The notes below the pieces were generated by a model. The model saw nothing but the letters and a program-made list of their open reading frames with translations, made no database searches and was not told the origin of the DNA. Below are positions 37,416 to 47,362 of a stretch of DNA of 64,000 nucleotides, piece after piece (the first letter of the stretch is position 1; each line of letters begins with the position of its first letter). A program made the position numbers and the translations under genes. Source of the DNA: Sorlinia euscelidii. Its GTDB lineage: Bacteria; Pseudomonadota; Alphaproteobacteria; Acetobacterales; Acetobacteraceae. The stretch lies in the NCBI RefSeq assembly GCF_036452155.1, contig NZ_JAWJZY010000004.1; one strand, 5' to 3'.

Positions 37416-38621
37416 ATGAACGTTTCCCTTGACGATAAGACCCGCGCCATCCTCACATCATGCCTGCCCGTGCTGGAGGCTGACGGGATGCGTATTATTC
37501 AAAAAATGTATGCGCGCCTCCTGGTCAATCAGGAGATACGGGACCTCTTCAATATGTCGCATCAGGAGGATGGCAAGCAGATTGAGGCGCTGGCCTACGC
37601 GCTGAAGGCTTTTACGCGCCATATCGACAATCTGTCCGAACTAGGAAATATGGTGGAGCGGATTGCAGAGAAGCATGTTGGGCTGAATATCCGTCCAAGA
37701 CATTACCCCTTCGTCGCGGATGCTCTGCTCGGGGCGTTAGCCGACATACTGGGTGACCTCGCGACGTCCGAGATCATGGAGGCCTGGGGCAAGGCTTACT
37801 GGTTTCTGGCGCATATTCTCATGAACCGTGAAGCTCAGATATATCACGAGAAAGAAGTGGCGCCAGGCAGTTGGACGGGATGGCGATCCTTCACGGTGCA
37901 AGCATGTATCAGGGAGAGTGATGTCGTCATGTCTCTGATATTGGCGCCGAGCGACGGGCGTTTGATCATGCGACATCAGCCCGGCCAGTATCTGAGCATC
38001 CATCTCGACATACCTGGCCACGGTGTCGCGCTGCGTCACTACAGTATTTCCTCAACGCCTGATCAGGAGACTTATCGCATCAGTGTGCGGCGCGCCGATA
38101 AGGGCCTTGTGTCATCGTGGCTGCATGAGAGGGCGCGACCGGGAATGCTGTTACAGGTATCGGCGCCGTCAGGAGAATTCACTCTGGTTGAACCCGTGCC
38201 GAAATCCGTCATCCTGCTGAGTGCCGGGATCGGGCTGACCCCGATGATGTCAATGCTGGGCGCACTTTCTGAGGCGCAGTCGAGGTGTGCCGTCCACTAC
38301 ATCCACGTGACGCGGTCGCCTGAAACTGAAGTTTTCGCTGAGGATATTTCAAAACTTGTACAAAGCGGGAAGATCCGTGCCGATATATTTTATAGCCGAT
38401 CGGCGCCAGATCATGTTGATGACGCTGTCAAACGACACGCCGGGCGCCCCACTCCGGATTGGTTGAAAAACCATGTCGATCCGCAGGCAACCTGTTACGT
38501 CTGTGGCCCCGATAAATTCGTGCACGATATGGTTTGCGTCCTGCGTGAATGTGAACTGCCGAAAAGCCAGATCCGGTATGAATTTTTCGGCTCAGCAAGC
38601 GTCGAGGAGCTCGTTGCCTGA
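37416..38621 (+). CDS. hmp: Flavohaemoprotein, nitric oxide dioxygenase
   Basis: About 401 aa, the usual Hmp length. The globin domain (1-140) shows a KMYARLL Tyr, the FNMSHQ segment with the distal Gln, and EKHVGLNIRPRHYPFV with the proximal His. The FAD domain (about 150-260) has LRHYSIS, and the NAD domain has GIGLTPMMSML and CYVCGPDKFV, with a C-terminal RYEFFGS. It oxidises NO to nitrate with O2 and NADH. The ATG at 37416 is preceded by TGAGG; the frame opens two codons earlier at a TTG. It is single-gene and divergent from nsrR. Confidence 0.93.
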   Translation: MNVSLDDKTRAILTSCLPVLEADGMRIIQKMYARLLVNQEIRDLFNMSHQEDGKQIEALAYALKAFTRHIDNLSELGNMVERIAEKHVGLNIRPRHYPFVADALLGALADILGDLATSEIMEAWGKAYWFLAHILMNREAQIYHEKEVAPGSWTGWRSFTVQACIRESDVVMSLILAPSDGRLIMRHQPGQYLSIHLDIPGHGVALRHYSISSTPDQETYRISVRRADKGLVSSWLHERARPGMLLQVSAPSGEFTLVEPVPKSVILLSAGIGLTPMMSMLGALSEAQSRCAVHYIHVTRSPETEVFAEDISKLVQSGKIRADIFYSRSAPDHVDDAVKRHAGRPTPDWLKNHVDPQATCYVCGPDKFVHDMVCVLRECELPKSQIRYEFFGSASVEELVA

Positions 38622-39102
38622 AGCTACGCCATAATATGAGCCCACGCGGGAAAAGACGCGCTTCGACGCGCGCCTCATGCGCACTGTTCAAATCAGAGCG
38701 GCCGCATGGGGCATCGCGTTCTTTTAAGAAGGGGCGATGGCGGACTTTATCAGGTGGGACGCGGTCATAAAGGCCCAGTCAAACAAGTATATTCGGCGTT
38801 ATTCAAGGAGAACCTCGTAAGAAAGACGCCGCCTGAGCCGATATAAATACGGGGTGTTGAGGTCGCAAATCTTTAATTTGTTGGACGCATATAAGTAATT
38901 GAAAAAACAAAATACGATGATATTTACATATAAAAAATAAAGTATAATTTTATATCATACGCACTATTGATTTAATTGAAAATCTTTTTATAAATTATTC
39001 GTTTACTATTAATAATTCGTTACCCCATTTTCGTCGTGATTTCGTGCCGCGTCAGCGGGCCGATCACCTTTATTTTACGACGAATGGGAGCATTGGGAAT
39101 TT
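38622..39102. other. AT-rich intergenic upstream of the autotransporter; no gene seen
   Basis: About 480 nt. The part from about 38880 to 39020 is strikingly AT-rich compared with the rest of the window and probably holds the promoter of the esterase gene, but no pair of boxes is clear enough to name. Confidence 0.4.
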
Positions 39103-40944
39103 ATGCGGGTCAGGGTCAATTTAAGCGCGGGGCTGCTTTTAACGACGATCGTCAGTGCAGCAACGGCTGCGCCGCAATTTGGCCGCGTTGTGGCATTTGG
39201 CGATAGTTACGCTGATAGTGGCAATGCGCGTGCCTTCTTCGTTGACCGGGGACTTGGCAGGTTATTCAGCTCCACCATTTATCCGACAGGTCGTTTCTCC
39301 GGCGGCACGAATTTCGTCGACACGATAGCCAAGGATTATGACGCAACGGAAGTTAATTATGCCGTCGGCGGTGCGAAAGCGGATGCAGGCAATGTTGCCG
39401 CGAATGGTATGCTTTCAGGCTTCAGGCAGCAATGGCAGGGTTTCACGCGCGGCGGCGCGATTTATGCGTCGGGTCAGGCGACGGTGATTCCTTCCGGTGG
39501 GGCGCAGTTCTCACCCGATGATCTCGTGCTTCTCTCTGTTGGAGGAAATGACGCGCGTGGTTACCGCATTTCGGCGGGCGCCAATAATGTCGGCGCCATT
39601 GCCGCGGCCAATCATTCCGCGATGGCGGCAAGCGCCGGGCTTGATGCGCTTGTTTCACGCGGACTGAAGCACCTCGTCTGGGTGTCCGGGGATGTCGGGC
39701 AACTGCCTGAAGTCATGGGTAATAAACAGGGTGCCTCTATCGGCACGGCTTTCAGCACCACGTATAACGCGCAAATGCAGGGCGCCCTTGCCGGCGTTGC
39801 GCGCAATGGGGTGCAGGTCGCTTATGTCGATATCACTTCTGTTGCGATGACCATTCGCAACCGCCCGGGTTTGTTCGGCATCACAAATACAACGGCGCCA
39901 TGCCCGATCAGCTGCGTCGGAAATAGCGCGCAGCAGGCGAAATATTTGTTCTACGTCGATGGCCTGCACATGACCTCCGCTGGCTTTGCGGCGGTTGCCC
40001 GTTACGCTGAAAACCAGCTTGCGGCCCCCTACGCCATGCGCGCCATCGGGGATGCGCCCCGCCTCGCCGCTGAACAATTTGGCCAATCCCTGAATAACCG
40101 TGCGGATCTGCAGCGTAACGGCAATCGGAGGCGTGGCGTGTCTGTGTTCGGCAACTTTACGGCGGGGCATCAAACGTTCCATGAAACGGGTGACTCGAAT
40201 GGCTATGCCGATAATCAGCATGGCGGGATCGGCGGCGCGGAATATGGCGCTAAATTCGGCACGGTGGGCGCGGCCTTTGCTTACACGGACAGCCGCGTGA
40301 ATGGCGATAATGCTGATCGCACACTGGCGAGAACTTACCAGTTTGGCGCTTATGGCACCTATGAGCGCCATGCCTTTTTCGCGCAGGGTTATGCGGGTTA
40401 TGGGTGGCATCATCTTGATATGCGGCGCACAGGTGTCGCCGCGCCGCTGACCGCCACCCCGAATGCGCAGAGTGTCATTACTGGCGGGCGCGTCGGCTAT
40501 CTGCCGTCCCTGGCTCTCGTGAAACTCGGCCCGGTTGCCGGGCTCGATTACGCTTTCTCAAGCCTGAGTGGTTATCGTGAAACAGGTGACGAAGCCGCCG
40601 CTTTGAATATGGGCAGCCAGAAGTCAGAGACGTTGATTGGCTCAGCGGGACTTGAGATGCGTGGCCAGATTTTCAGCCACTTCGTCCCGTGGCTTCGCGC
40701 GACGGCGCGAAAAGATTTCATGAGTGGCGGACGTACCTTGTCTTACGCGCCGGTCGTGGCGCCGGGCATCGTCAATAATTTTGCGCTGGCGGGGCAGTCG
40801 CACCGCGTTTACGGTGCGGTTGAAGGCGGATTATCGGCGGAACTCATGCACGGATTTGCCGTGCAATTCTCAGGTCGCACGACGTTCGGCCGGGAAAATG
40901 GCAATAACACCACGGGCCTCGTCGGCGTGCAGCTCGTCTTCTAA
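39103..40944 (+). CDS. GDSL esterase/lipase autotransporter (EstA-like)
   Basis: A 613-aa secreted protein. A signal peptide (about residues 1-23, ending ATAA) is followed by a GDSL passenger: VVAFGDSYADSGN with the catalytic Ser at 35, an LLSVGGNDARGY block, and the DGLHMTSAGF block holding the catalytic Asp and His (about 288). From about residue 345 a C-terminal beta-barrel begins (autotransporter domain, repeated GYGWHH- and Y-rich strands), ending in LVF as barrel proteins do. It should display an esterase on the outer membrane. It stands alone, with a clear terminator just after it. Confidence 0.9.
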   Translation: MRVRVNLSAGLLLTTIVSAATAAPQFGRVVAFGDSYADSGNARAFFVDRGLGRLFSSTIYPTGRFSGGTNFVDTIAKDYDATEVNYAVGGAKADAGNVAANGMLSGFRQQWQGFTRGGAIYASGQATVIPSGGAQFSPDDLVLLSVGGNDARGYRISAGANNVGAIAAANHSAMAASAGLDALVSRGLKHLVWVSGDVGQLPEVMGNKQGASIGTAFSTTYNAQMQGALAGVARNGVQVAYVDITSVAMTIRNRPGLFGITNTTAPCPISCVGNSAQQAKYLFYVDGLHMTSAGFAAVARYAENQLAAPYAMRAIGDAPRLAAEQFGQSLNNRADLQRNGNRRRGVSVFGNFTAGHQTFHETGDSNGYADNQHGGIGGAEYGAKFGTVGAAFAYTDSRVNGDNADRTLARTYQFGAYGTYERHAFFAQGYAGYGWHHLDMRRTGVAAPLTATPNAQSVITGGRVGYLPSLALVKLGPVAGLDYAFSSLSGYRETGDEAAALNMGSQKSETLIGSAGLEMRGQIFSHFVPWLRATARKDFMSGGRTLSYAPVVAPGIVNNFALAGQSHRVYGAVEGGLSAELMHGFAVQFSGRTTFGRENGNNTTGLVGVQLVF

Positions 40945-40965
40945 GTCGCTTGACCTTTACCATTG

Positions 40966-41003
40966 ACAGCGCGTGGTCATCTCGATGGCCCGCGCTGTTT
41001 TTG
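40966..41003 (+). terminator. Rho-independent terminator after the autotransporter gene
   Basis: ACAGCGCG (40966-40973) pairs perfectly with CGCGCTGT (40991-40998) around a 17-nt loop and is followed by TTTTTG. It lies 22 nt after the stop codon. Confidence 0.85.
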
Positions 41004-41462
41004 ATTTCGGGATGATATTGCGGACAAGATGGGTGGGTCAGCACCCCGTTCCGACGATGTCCGAAAACGTCTGAGCCCATCAATATGGGGCTTTGCTAAA
41101 GCTGGATCACCCCAGATTAAAAAAGTGTGATGCCGTGAAGGCGTTAACATCAGTCTCCGGTCTCCTCTCCGACAGAGAAATGGCGAGTGAGCCTGAGATT
41201 TCCTGTCGCGATTTATAGCTGCTTTCCGCGATGTCCGGGTGCCTCTGAACGGTGCGGTAGCGCCGCGAACGTCTCCCGAAAATCTCCGCCATTCGAAGTC
41301 ATGAAATGACAGGACGATACGGCGTCGGAGGCTCTTCCAATGAGCGTGATCTCCGCAGACGAAGATTCGTAAATATTACGAAATATATAGCAATAAAATG
41401 CCATATAATAAACTATGTTTCACAATAACTTGTGAAAAAACCGAAATTAAAAAAAGAAATAT
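41004..41462. other. Intergenic; no gene seen
   Basis: About 460 nt between the esterase terminator and the promoter of the aminotransferase gene. Short minus-strand frames have no ribosome site and no recognisable sequence. The last 80 nt are AT-rich. Confidence 0.4.
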
Positions 41463-41491
41463 TTGACAGACCCCATTGCGCTCACTCTAGA
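41463..41491 (+). promoter_or_regulatory. Candidate sigma-70 promoter of the aminotransferase operon
   Basis: A perfect -35 TTGACA (41463-41468), 17-nt spacer and TCTAGA (41486-41491) as a -10-like box. It lies about 70 nt before the start at 41560. Confidence 0.6.
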
Positions 41492-41559
41492 AGCCTCGCT
41501 ATAGCGGAAAAGGTTATCGCCTATTTTCAAGCTATAGATTTAATTTCTGGAGTGGTTAT

Positions 41560-42783
41560 ATGGATCATGACTTGGATTATATTTTAAGAAGATTTCGAGG
41601 GGATGGTTCTTATCTTTATATAGATGGGAAAAAGTTTATAGATGCTGCATCCGGGACGTTCAATCTCCCTCTCGGATACACAAATGAGTCGATCGGGGCA
41701 CGTTTGAAAGCGCAGATCGATCGGGGATGTCACCTCAGCTCGACCCACACGCTTGAGATGTCGAAGATCATTCTTGCCCGTCTGCGCAAATATCTCCCGA
41801 AAGATCTTTCGCGGATCTGGCTGCGAGACGTTTCAGGGTCAGGCGCAGTGGAATGTGCGATCCGGATGGCGCAGAAGCGTACGGGTCGGTCCGGGGTGAT
41901 CTCGCTTTATCTGGCGCATCATGGCCAGTCTCTCGCAACCGCGCAGATCTCCGGCAACGCGTTCCGCATCAGGGATTTTAAAATCGACGTCCCCGGCTCC
42001 GTCAAAATCCCGATACCGCCCAGTGTACTTGCTGGTGATACGCAATCCAGCACCGCGCGTGACTTCACCGACCTTGATCAATTGCTCGAAATGGGGACCA
42101 GCAACAATGTCGCCTGTATGATCGTGGAGCCCATCCTCGGGAATGGCGGAAATATCGTCCTTTCCCAGGCTTTTTACGAACATATCCGCGCATTCTGCTA
42201 TCGGCATGATGTCATCCTGATCGCAGATGAGGTGCAGACCTGTTTTGGCCGGACCGGGTCGTTCTTCGCCTCATCCGGTTACGCACGCGCGCTGGACCCG
42301 GACATACTTGTTTTTGCAAAAGGGGCGTCCGGGATCGGGATACCGATCGGTGGCGTCTTTATGCGGCCCGAGCTGGATGTATTGGCTTTCTATGAGCATT
42401 CCAGCACGTGCGGCGCCAACCCCCTCTCCCTTATCGCGATGGATGAGACGATCACCATCATTGAAGAACAAAAGATATTGGAGAATGTCCGGGAAAATGA
42501 GTCCTATATCCGCGATGCGCTCCTGGACCTCCAATCCCGGTATCGATGCGTCTGCGACGTGCGCGGACTGGGCTACATGTACGGTTTTGACACACCAACC
42601 ATCGACTTCGCTGCGGACCTCATCAGAATTGCGGACCGGAATGGACTGATCATTCGCGGCGCACGTTACGGCCGCAGCACGGCCATTAAAATAAGACCGC
42701 CTCTGATCTGTAAAAAAGAAGAATTAAAAGAGATCATCGAGAAGCTTGAAAAATCTCTTCATGAAATTTGTTTCGTTCAATAA
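41560..42783 (+). CDS. Class-III pyridoxal-phosphate aminotransferase, substrate unknown
   Basis: A 407-aa fold-type I enzyme of the acetylornithine/GABA/diaminobutyrate aminotransferase class. Visible motifs: YLYIDGKKFIDAASG (N-terminal), VSGSGAVECAIRMA (cofactor phosphate region), VEPILGNGG, LIADEVQTCFGRTG with the cofactor-binding Asp, and FAKGASGIGIPIGG with the Schiff-base Lys. GGAG lies 7 nt before the ATG. The gene is followed after 26 nt by a zinc dehydrogenase gene, so the pair probably handles one amino-alcohol or amino-ketone intermediate. No pathway neighbour identifies it. The 5' part is more AT-rich than the surroundings, which hints at transfer. Confidence 0.8.
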   Translation: MDHDLDYILRRFRGDGSYLYIDGKKFIDAASGTFNLPLGYTNESIGARLKAQIDRGCHLSSTHTLEMSKIILARLRKYLPKDLSRIWLRDVSGSGAVECAIRMAQKRTGRSGVISLYLAHHGQSLATAQISGNAFRIRDFKIDVPGSVKIPIPPSVLAGDTQSSTARDFTDLDQLLEMGTSNNVACMIVEPILGNGGNIVLSQAFYEHIRAFCYRHDVILIADEVQTCFGRTGSFFASSGYARALDPDILVFAKGASGIGIPIGGVFMRPELDVLAFYEHSSTCGANPLSLIAMDETITIIEEQKILENVRENESYIRDALLDLQSRYRCVCDVRGLGYMYGFDTPTIDFAADLIRIADRNGLIIRGARYGRSTAIKIRPPLICKKEELKEIIEKLEKSLHEICFVQ

Positions 42784-42809
42784 TAAAAGAAAATACGGAA
42801 AATAATAAT

Positions 42810-43862
42810 ATGCAGGCTCTCAAATATCATGGCCCATGGATGGCCTCGATCGATACCACCCCGGACCTCCAATGCATGGAGGCGGATGATATCATCGTCA
42901 GCATCAAATTCTGCGGCATATGCGGTACGGATATCGGCATACTGACCGGAGAATACGATGTTGCGCGGCAGGGCGTTACATTGGGGCATGAAGCCGCTGG
43001 CATTGTCGAAAGCGTCGGGCCGTCAGTGCGAAATTTTTCGGAGGGTGACCGTGTCGTGATCAACCCCACATATGCGTGCCGACAATGTCGACCCTGTTAT
43101 ACGGGCAATGAAAATCATTGCTCCCAAAAGGAGGGCACGGAGGCCGGCGTTTCCTATGATGGCGCTTTCGCCACAAAATACCGCGCGAAAGGGCAGTTCC
43201 TACGAAAGTTGGATGATCATGTTTCATTTGAGGAAGCAGCACTGACGGAGCCTTTGAGCTGCACCATAACAGGCGTGGATAAACTTAACATACGCAATAA
43301 TGCCATTCGGGCCGTCGTCATCGGGGCAGGGCCGATGGGCATTCTCTATAGCTGGTCACTCTATAATATCGGGGTGAACGTGGTGATGATCGAAAATAAT
43401 GCCCATCGCCAACAATATGCCAGAAAGATCCTCCCCGGTTCCGCCCATTTATTTTTTGATTTCTGCGAGGCGATGAAAGTTCTTTACGGAAAAGACGACC
43501 AGAAAGTAGATGTCGTCGTCGACACGTCAGGGGCTTTGACGGAAATCGTCCTGCCCTACCTGAGCGCAGGGGGTAAACTCCTGACCGTTGCACTCAAGAA
43601 ATTTTACGCCAACATTTCGACGATGGAAATCGCGGATAAAAGCCTCTCCATCATCGGCTCGATTGACTCACTCAATAACAGTTTCGAACGCGCTTATTGC
43701 ACGATCCGCGACCGCCGTATCCCGGCAGAAAGAATGATCAGTCATATTTTTCCGCTGAACGATTTCAAGTCCGCTTTTGCCGTGCTCGGATGCGATCTCA
43801 AACACGGAAAGCTGACGCCGCCTTCTGAGCCAAACTGTAAGATTCTGCTTGAAATTGCCTGA
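42810..43862 (+). CDS. Zinc-dependent medium-chain dehydrogenase, substrate unknown
   Basis: About 350 aa. Catalytic zinc ligands appear in CGICGTDIG and the GHEAAG motif (about residues 37 and 63). The structural zinc lobe has CRQCRPCYTGNENHC with four Cys. The nucleotide site is VIGAGPMGILYSW (about 170). The type resembles sorbitol/threonine dehydrogenases. The ATG at 42810 has GGAA 9 nt upstream; the frame opens at 42768 inside the aminotransferase gene. Likely co-transcribed with the aminotransferase and ended by the terminator at 43934. Confidence 0.82.
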   Translation: MQALKYHGPWMASIDTTPDLQCMEADDIIVSIKFCGICGTDIGILTGEYDVARQGVTLGHEAAGIVESVGPSVRNFSEGDRVVINPTYACRQCRPCYTGNENHCSQKEGTEAGVSYDGAFATKYRAKGQFLRKLDDHVSFEEAALTEPLSCTITGVDKLNIRNNAIRAVVIGAGPMGILYSWSLYNIGVNVVMIENNAHRQQYARKILPGSAHLFFDFCEAMKVLYGKDDQKVDVVVDTSGALTEIVLPYLSAGGKLLTVALKKFYANISTMEIADKSLSIIGSIDSLNNSFERAYCTIRDRRIPAERMISHIFPLNDFKSAFAVLGCDLKHGKLTPPSEPNCKILLEIA

Positions 43863-43933
43863 TCCCGCGATTCCGGACGAGTGAGGCGACGTGCGACGTC
43901 GTGTTTGGCATCTGGCTGGGGGCTTCGTCGCGT

Positions 43934-43980
43934 GTTTCTCGGGACGGGATGCAACTGAGTCCCGCCCCGGAAACATTTTA
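43934..43980 (+). terminator. Rho-independent terminator after the aminotransferase-dehydrogenase pair
   Basis: A long hairpin: GTTTCTCGGGACGGGA (43934-43949) pairs, with a bulge, to TCCCGCCCCGGAAAC (43960-43974). ATTTTA follows directly. It lies 72 nt after the stop. Confidence 0.7.
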
Positions 43981-44051
43981 CGATCTGGCGGTCAAGCCGG
44001 TGAAGAGGATATTCGTGTCCCGACGGAAGTAAAACTACGCTGGATCGACGC

Positions 44052-44441
44052 TTAATAAAGTAACCCGATGTCGCCTTTGACACATTTTACTTTTTGACCC
44101 GTAATATTCTCGATTCTATATTTCCTCGTGGAGAAAAATCCGACATCAAACCCACTCACATTGTTGAAGACGTATTCTTTTTCATAGTATGGACGATCAT
44201 CAATGTTCATCCATCCGTAATCTTGTTCTTGCCCCGCCAGGACGGTAACTTTGAAAGAAACTTTTGCTGGGCTGAATTCGGAGCAGCCCACGTCTAGGCC
44301 CATGCCGGGGCGCGTCATATTAATGATCTGGACTTCGTCTTTTTGAAACTCCCATTTCCCTTCGTGGATATACGCGTAAGACGGACTTGCCGAGAGAAGG
44401 GAGAAGACTGTCGCCGCAACGACCTTATTAATTTCGACCAT
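44052..44441 (-). CDS. Small secreted protein of unknown function
   Basis: A 129-aa protein with a clear signal peptide (residues 1-23, VVAATVFSLLSASPSYA, cut after AYA or SYA). The mature part of about 105 aa has two Cys (one in DVGCSEF, one near the end in KVKCVKGD) that could form a disulphide, and many beta-prone residues (VSFKVTVLAG, EYVFNNVSGFDVG). I recognise no family. It is monocistronic, more AT-rich than its neighbours, and lies between a metabolic operon and the CRISPR array. Confidence 0.65.
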   Translation of the reverse strand: MVEINKVVAATVFSLLSASPSYAYIHEGKWEFQKDEVQIINMTRPGMGLDVGCSEFSPAKVSFKVTVLAGQEQDYGWMNIDDRPYYEKEYVFNNVSGFDVGFFSTRKYRIENITGQKVKCVKGDIGLLY

Positions 44442-44861
44442 TTGAAATCCTTTTTTTTATTTTTATGTTTGAAATGAACGGCTGAGTGGGCGTGGTTGAA
44501 GGTCTTTTACCGTTTCGCGCTCTGAAATGGCCGGCTTGCACCATCTGACGCACTGTCGTCACAACGCGTCTCGGGATGCGTCTTATTTTTGTATAAACCA
44601 GCAGGTAAGACGTATTAATTTAGGAAGATTTTTGTCTCATCGCGTTTAAGGTGGTCACGAAATAAGATTATTTCACAATAACCTGCGTCAAACTATCTTT
44701 TGTGCTCATGAACACCCCAATTATACCTTTAGTTACGAGGCGGTTCAATATCATATTCGGGTCGAGAGCATAGTCCGTCCTTGAAATTGCCTTTAATCAC
44801 GTTTCTCTCTGCGCCAGATCAATGGATCAAGGCTTTGCAAATCCGAGGCCATTATTCGCAG
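44442..44861. other. AT-rich region next to the CRISPR array, possible leader
   Basis: About 420 nt without a gene. It must contain the promoter of the small secreted protein gene (minus strand) and could hold a CRISPR leader (plus strand). A perfect palindrome GAAATAAGATTATTTC lies at 44659-44674. No repeat-like sequence occurs before 44862. Confidence 0.4.
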
Positions 44862-47339
44862 GCGGTGGTTTCCCTGCCGATTTGCCCGTGGTAGGCTAAG
44901 GACGGGGCTACTCCGCACGTGACAACTGCCGTGGTTTCCCTGCCGATTTGCCCGTGGTAGGCTTCTTCGGAGGAAGTAGGGCTAGTCCTTCCTGCCGTGG
45001 TTTCCCTGCCGATTTGCCCGTGGTAGGCTGAGGAAGGTGCGCGAGGAGGCGTTTAACCTGCCGTGGTTTCCCTGCCGATTTGCCCGTGGTAGGCTTTGCG
45101 TCAGAGAGGTCATTGACTTTGCCTGGCCGTGGTTTCCCTGCCGATTTGCCCGTGGTAGGCTTGATTTTCAGTGAGAGGCACCTTCACTAGGGCCGTGGTT
45201 TCCCTGCCGATTTGCCCGTGGTAGGCTCTCGCTTGATCTTCACACACTTCAGAAGCTGCCGTGGTTTCCCTGCCGATTTGCCCGTGGTAGGCTAGGCGGA
45301 AGCATCACTCTTAAACGCTACGAGCCGTGGTTTCCCTGCCGATTTGCCCGTGGTAGGCTTATATCCGTGAGCGCGCCAGCATGTGGCACGCCGTGGTTTC
45401 CCTGCCGATTTGCCCGTGGTAGGCTGAGTATCTGCGCACGCATGATGAATCCGAGGCCGTGGTTTCCCTGCCGATTTGCCCGTGGTAGGCTTCAACACCT
45501 TGTCAGCATAGGTTGTGTTCAGCCGTGGTTTCCCTGCCGATTTGCCCGTGGTAGGCTGAAAACTTCTATAACAAGGTTATCGAATATGCCGTGGTTTCCC
45601 TGCCGATTTGCCCGTGGTAGGCTGAATATGGACTTGACAGACAAGGATAAAGCGCCGTGGTTTCCCTGCCGATTTGCCCGTGGTAGGCTCACCCGATAGC
45701 GGGCTGGTGGTCACCTGAGGCCGTGGTTTCCCTGCCGATTTGCCCGTGGTAGGCTTTCTCCTTTGTTATGTTTCTATACAAATCAGCCGTGGTTTCCCTG
45801 CCGATTTGCCCGTGGTAGGCTACTGGGTCAGACAGGTCCTGCTTCCTCAACGCCGTGGTTTCCCTGCCGATTTGCCCGTGGTAGGCTGGTTTCACAAAAC
45901 ATCGCGGCGGTAGCCAAGCCGTGGTTTCCCTGCCGATTTGCCCGTGGTAGGCTCGTAAATCTCGTGCTTGAACAACGCGACCAGCCGTGGTTTCCCTGCC
46001 GATTTGCCCGTGGTAGGCTGCATGTCTTCCGACAAGGTGAAGGCGTTCAGCCGTGGTTTCCCTGCCGATTTGCCCGTGGTAGGCTGTTCGCGGCGATCGC
46101 CTTCTAGTGGCTTCAGCCGTGGTTTCCCTGCCGATTTGCCCGTGGTAGGCTAAGGGAATGCTGCCCATCGCGCCCAGAAGCGCCGTGGTTTCCCTGCCGA
46201 TTTGCCCGTGGTAGGCTCGGTCTTGCTGATCTGAGCAGCCGCCTTCGGCCGTGGTTTCCCTGCCGATTTGCCCGTGGTAGGCTTTCTGGCGCCAAAAGGT
46301 GTTGCCCCTGTTTGCCGTGGTTTCCCTGCCGATTTGCCCGTGGTAGGCTGGATAACAGTGAACTCCTTCAGAGGGTCAGGCCGTGGTTTCCCTGCCGATT
46401 TGCCCGTGGTAGGCTGGGCCCGTAATCAAGATAAATAGATTTCAAGCCGTGGTTTCCCTGCCGATTTGCCCGTGGTAGGCTAATTCTTCGTGCGAATATT
46501 GAGAGCGTGGCGCCGTGGTTTCCCTGCCGATTTGCCCGTGGTAGGCTTAATACTTGCACAACACGCGCAGAGAACCCGCCGTGGTTTCCCTGCCGATTTG
46601 CCCGTGGTAGGCTGGTGTATCCGTAGGCATGACGTGGCAACCAGCCGTGGTTTCCCTGCCGATTTGCCCGTGGTAGGCTGAGGGTTGGTTGTCCCCAGCG
46701 GAACATTGCGCCGTGGTTTCCCTGCCGATTTGCCCGTGGTAGGCTGCTTTCCAGTGATCTCCCCGCCTGCTTTTCGCCGTGGTTTCCCTGCCGATTTGCC
46801 CGTGGTAGGCTCTATAACCCGATGCTGCCTGCAGTTGTTTTGCCGTGGTTTCCCTGCCGATTTGCCCGTGGTAGGCTGGATCGTGGGTTTCCCCGAATAG
46901 TCGAGTGGCCGTGGTTTCCCTGCCGATTTGCCCGTGGTAGGCTATGTGGACGATGTCGGGTGGGACTGGGAAGGCCGTGGTTTCCCTGCCGATTTGCCCG
47001 TGGTAGGCTTAAATCATCGAGCCAGCCGTCTGAGATCGCGCCGTGGTTTCCCTGCCGATTTGCCCGTGGTAGGCTACTCACCTGTATACCACTAATCTGA
47101 CTATCGCCGTGGTTTCCCTGCCGACTTGCCCGTGGTAGGCTTTTTGTCCGGCGGTTGGAGAGGGCGGTTATGCCGTGGTTTCCCTGCCGATTTGCCCGTG
47201 GTAGGCTTGGTGCGGTTTCCTGTTCTCACTGATGCTTGCCGTGGTTTCCCTGCCGATTTGCCCGTGGTAGGCTACGGCGATGCCACCGTCAACCGCGATG
47301 ACCGCCGTGGTTTCCCTGCCGATTTGCCCGTGGTAGGCT
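44862..47339 (+). CRISPR. Type II-C CRISPR array, 38 repeats and 37 spacers
   Basis: The repeat unit is 36 nt, beginning GCCGTGGTTTCCC and ending GCCCGTGGTAGGCT. The period is exactly 66 nt from 44862 to 47304, so all 37 spacers are 30 nt. Two repeats vary: the first (third base G instead of C) and the 35th (47106, GACTTG for GATTTG). I saw no duplicated spacers. The tracrRNA anti-repeat at 51794 pairs with the plus-strand sequence, so crRNAs come from the plus strand, toward cas2 and convergent with the cas genes. Alignment with the Neisseria II-C repeat is possible base for base in this orientation. Confidence 0.98.
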
Positions 47340-47362
47340 ACCTTGGCTGTAAGTCTCTGAAA

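Noticed and set aside
45689..46168. Repetitive open frames on both strands in the CRISPR array
   Set aside because: A 66-nt period is divisible by three, so the repeats give periodic fake proteins.
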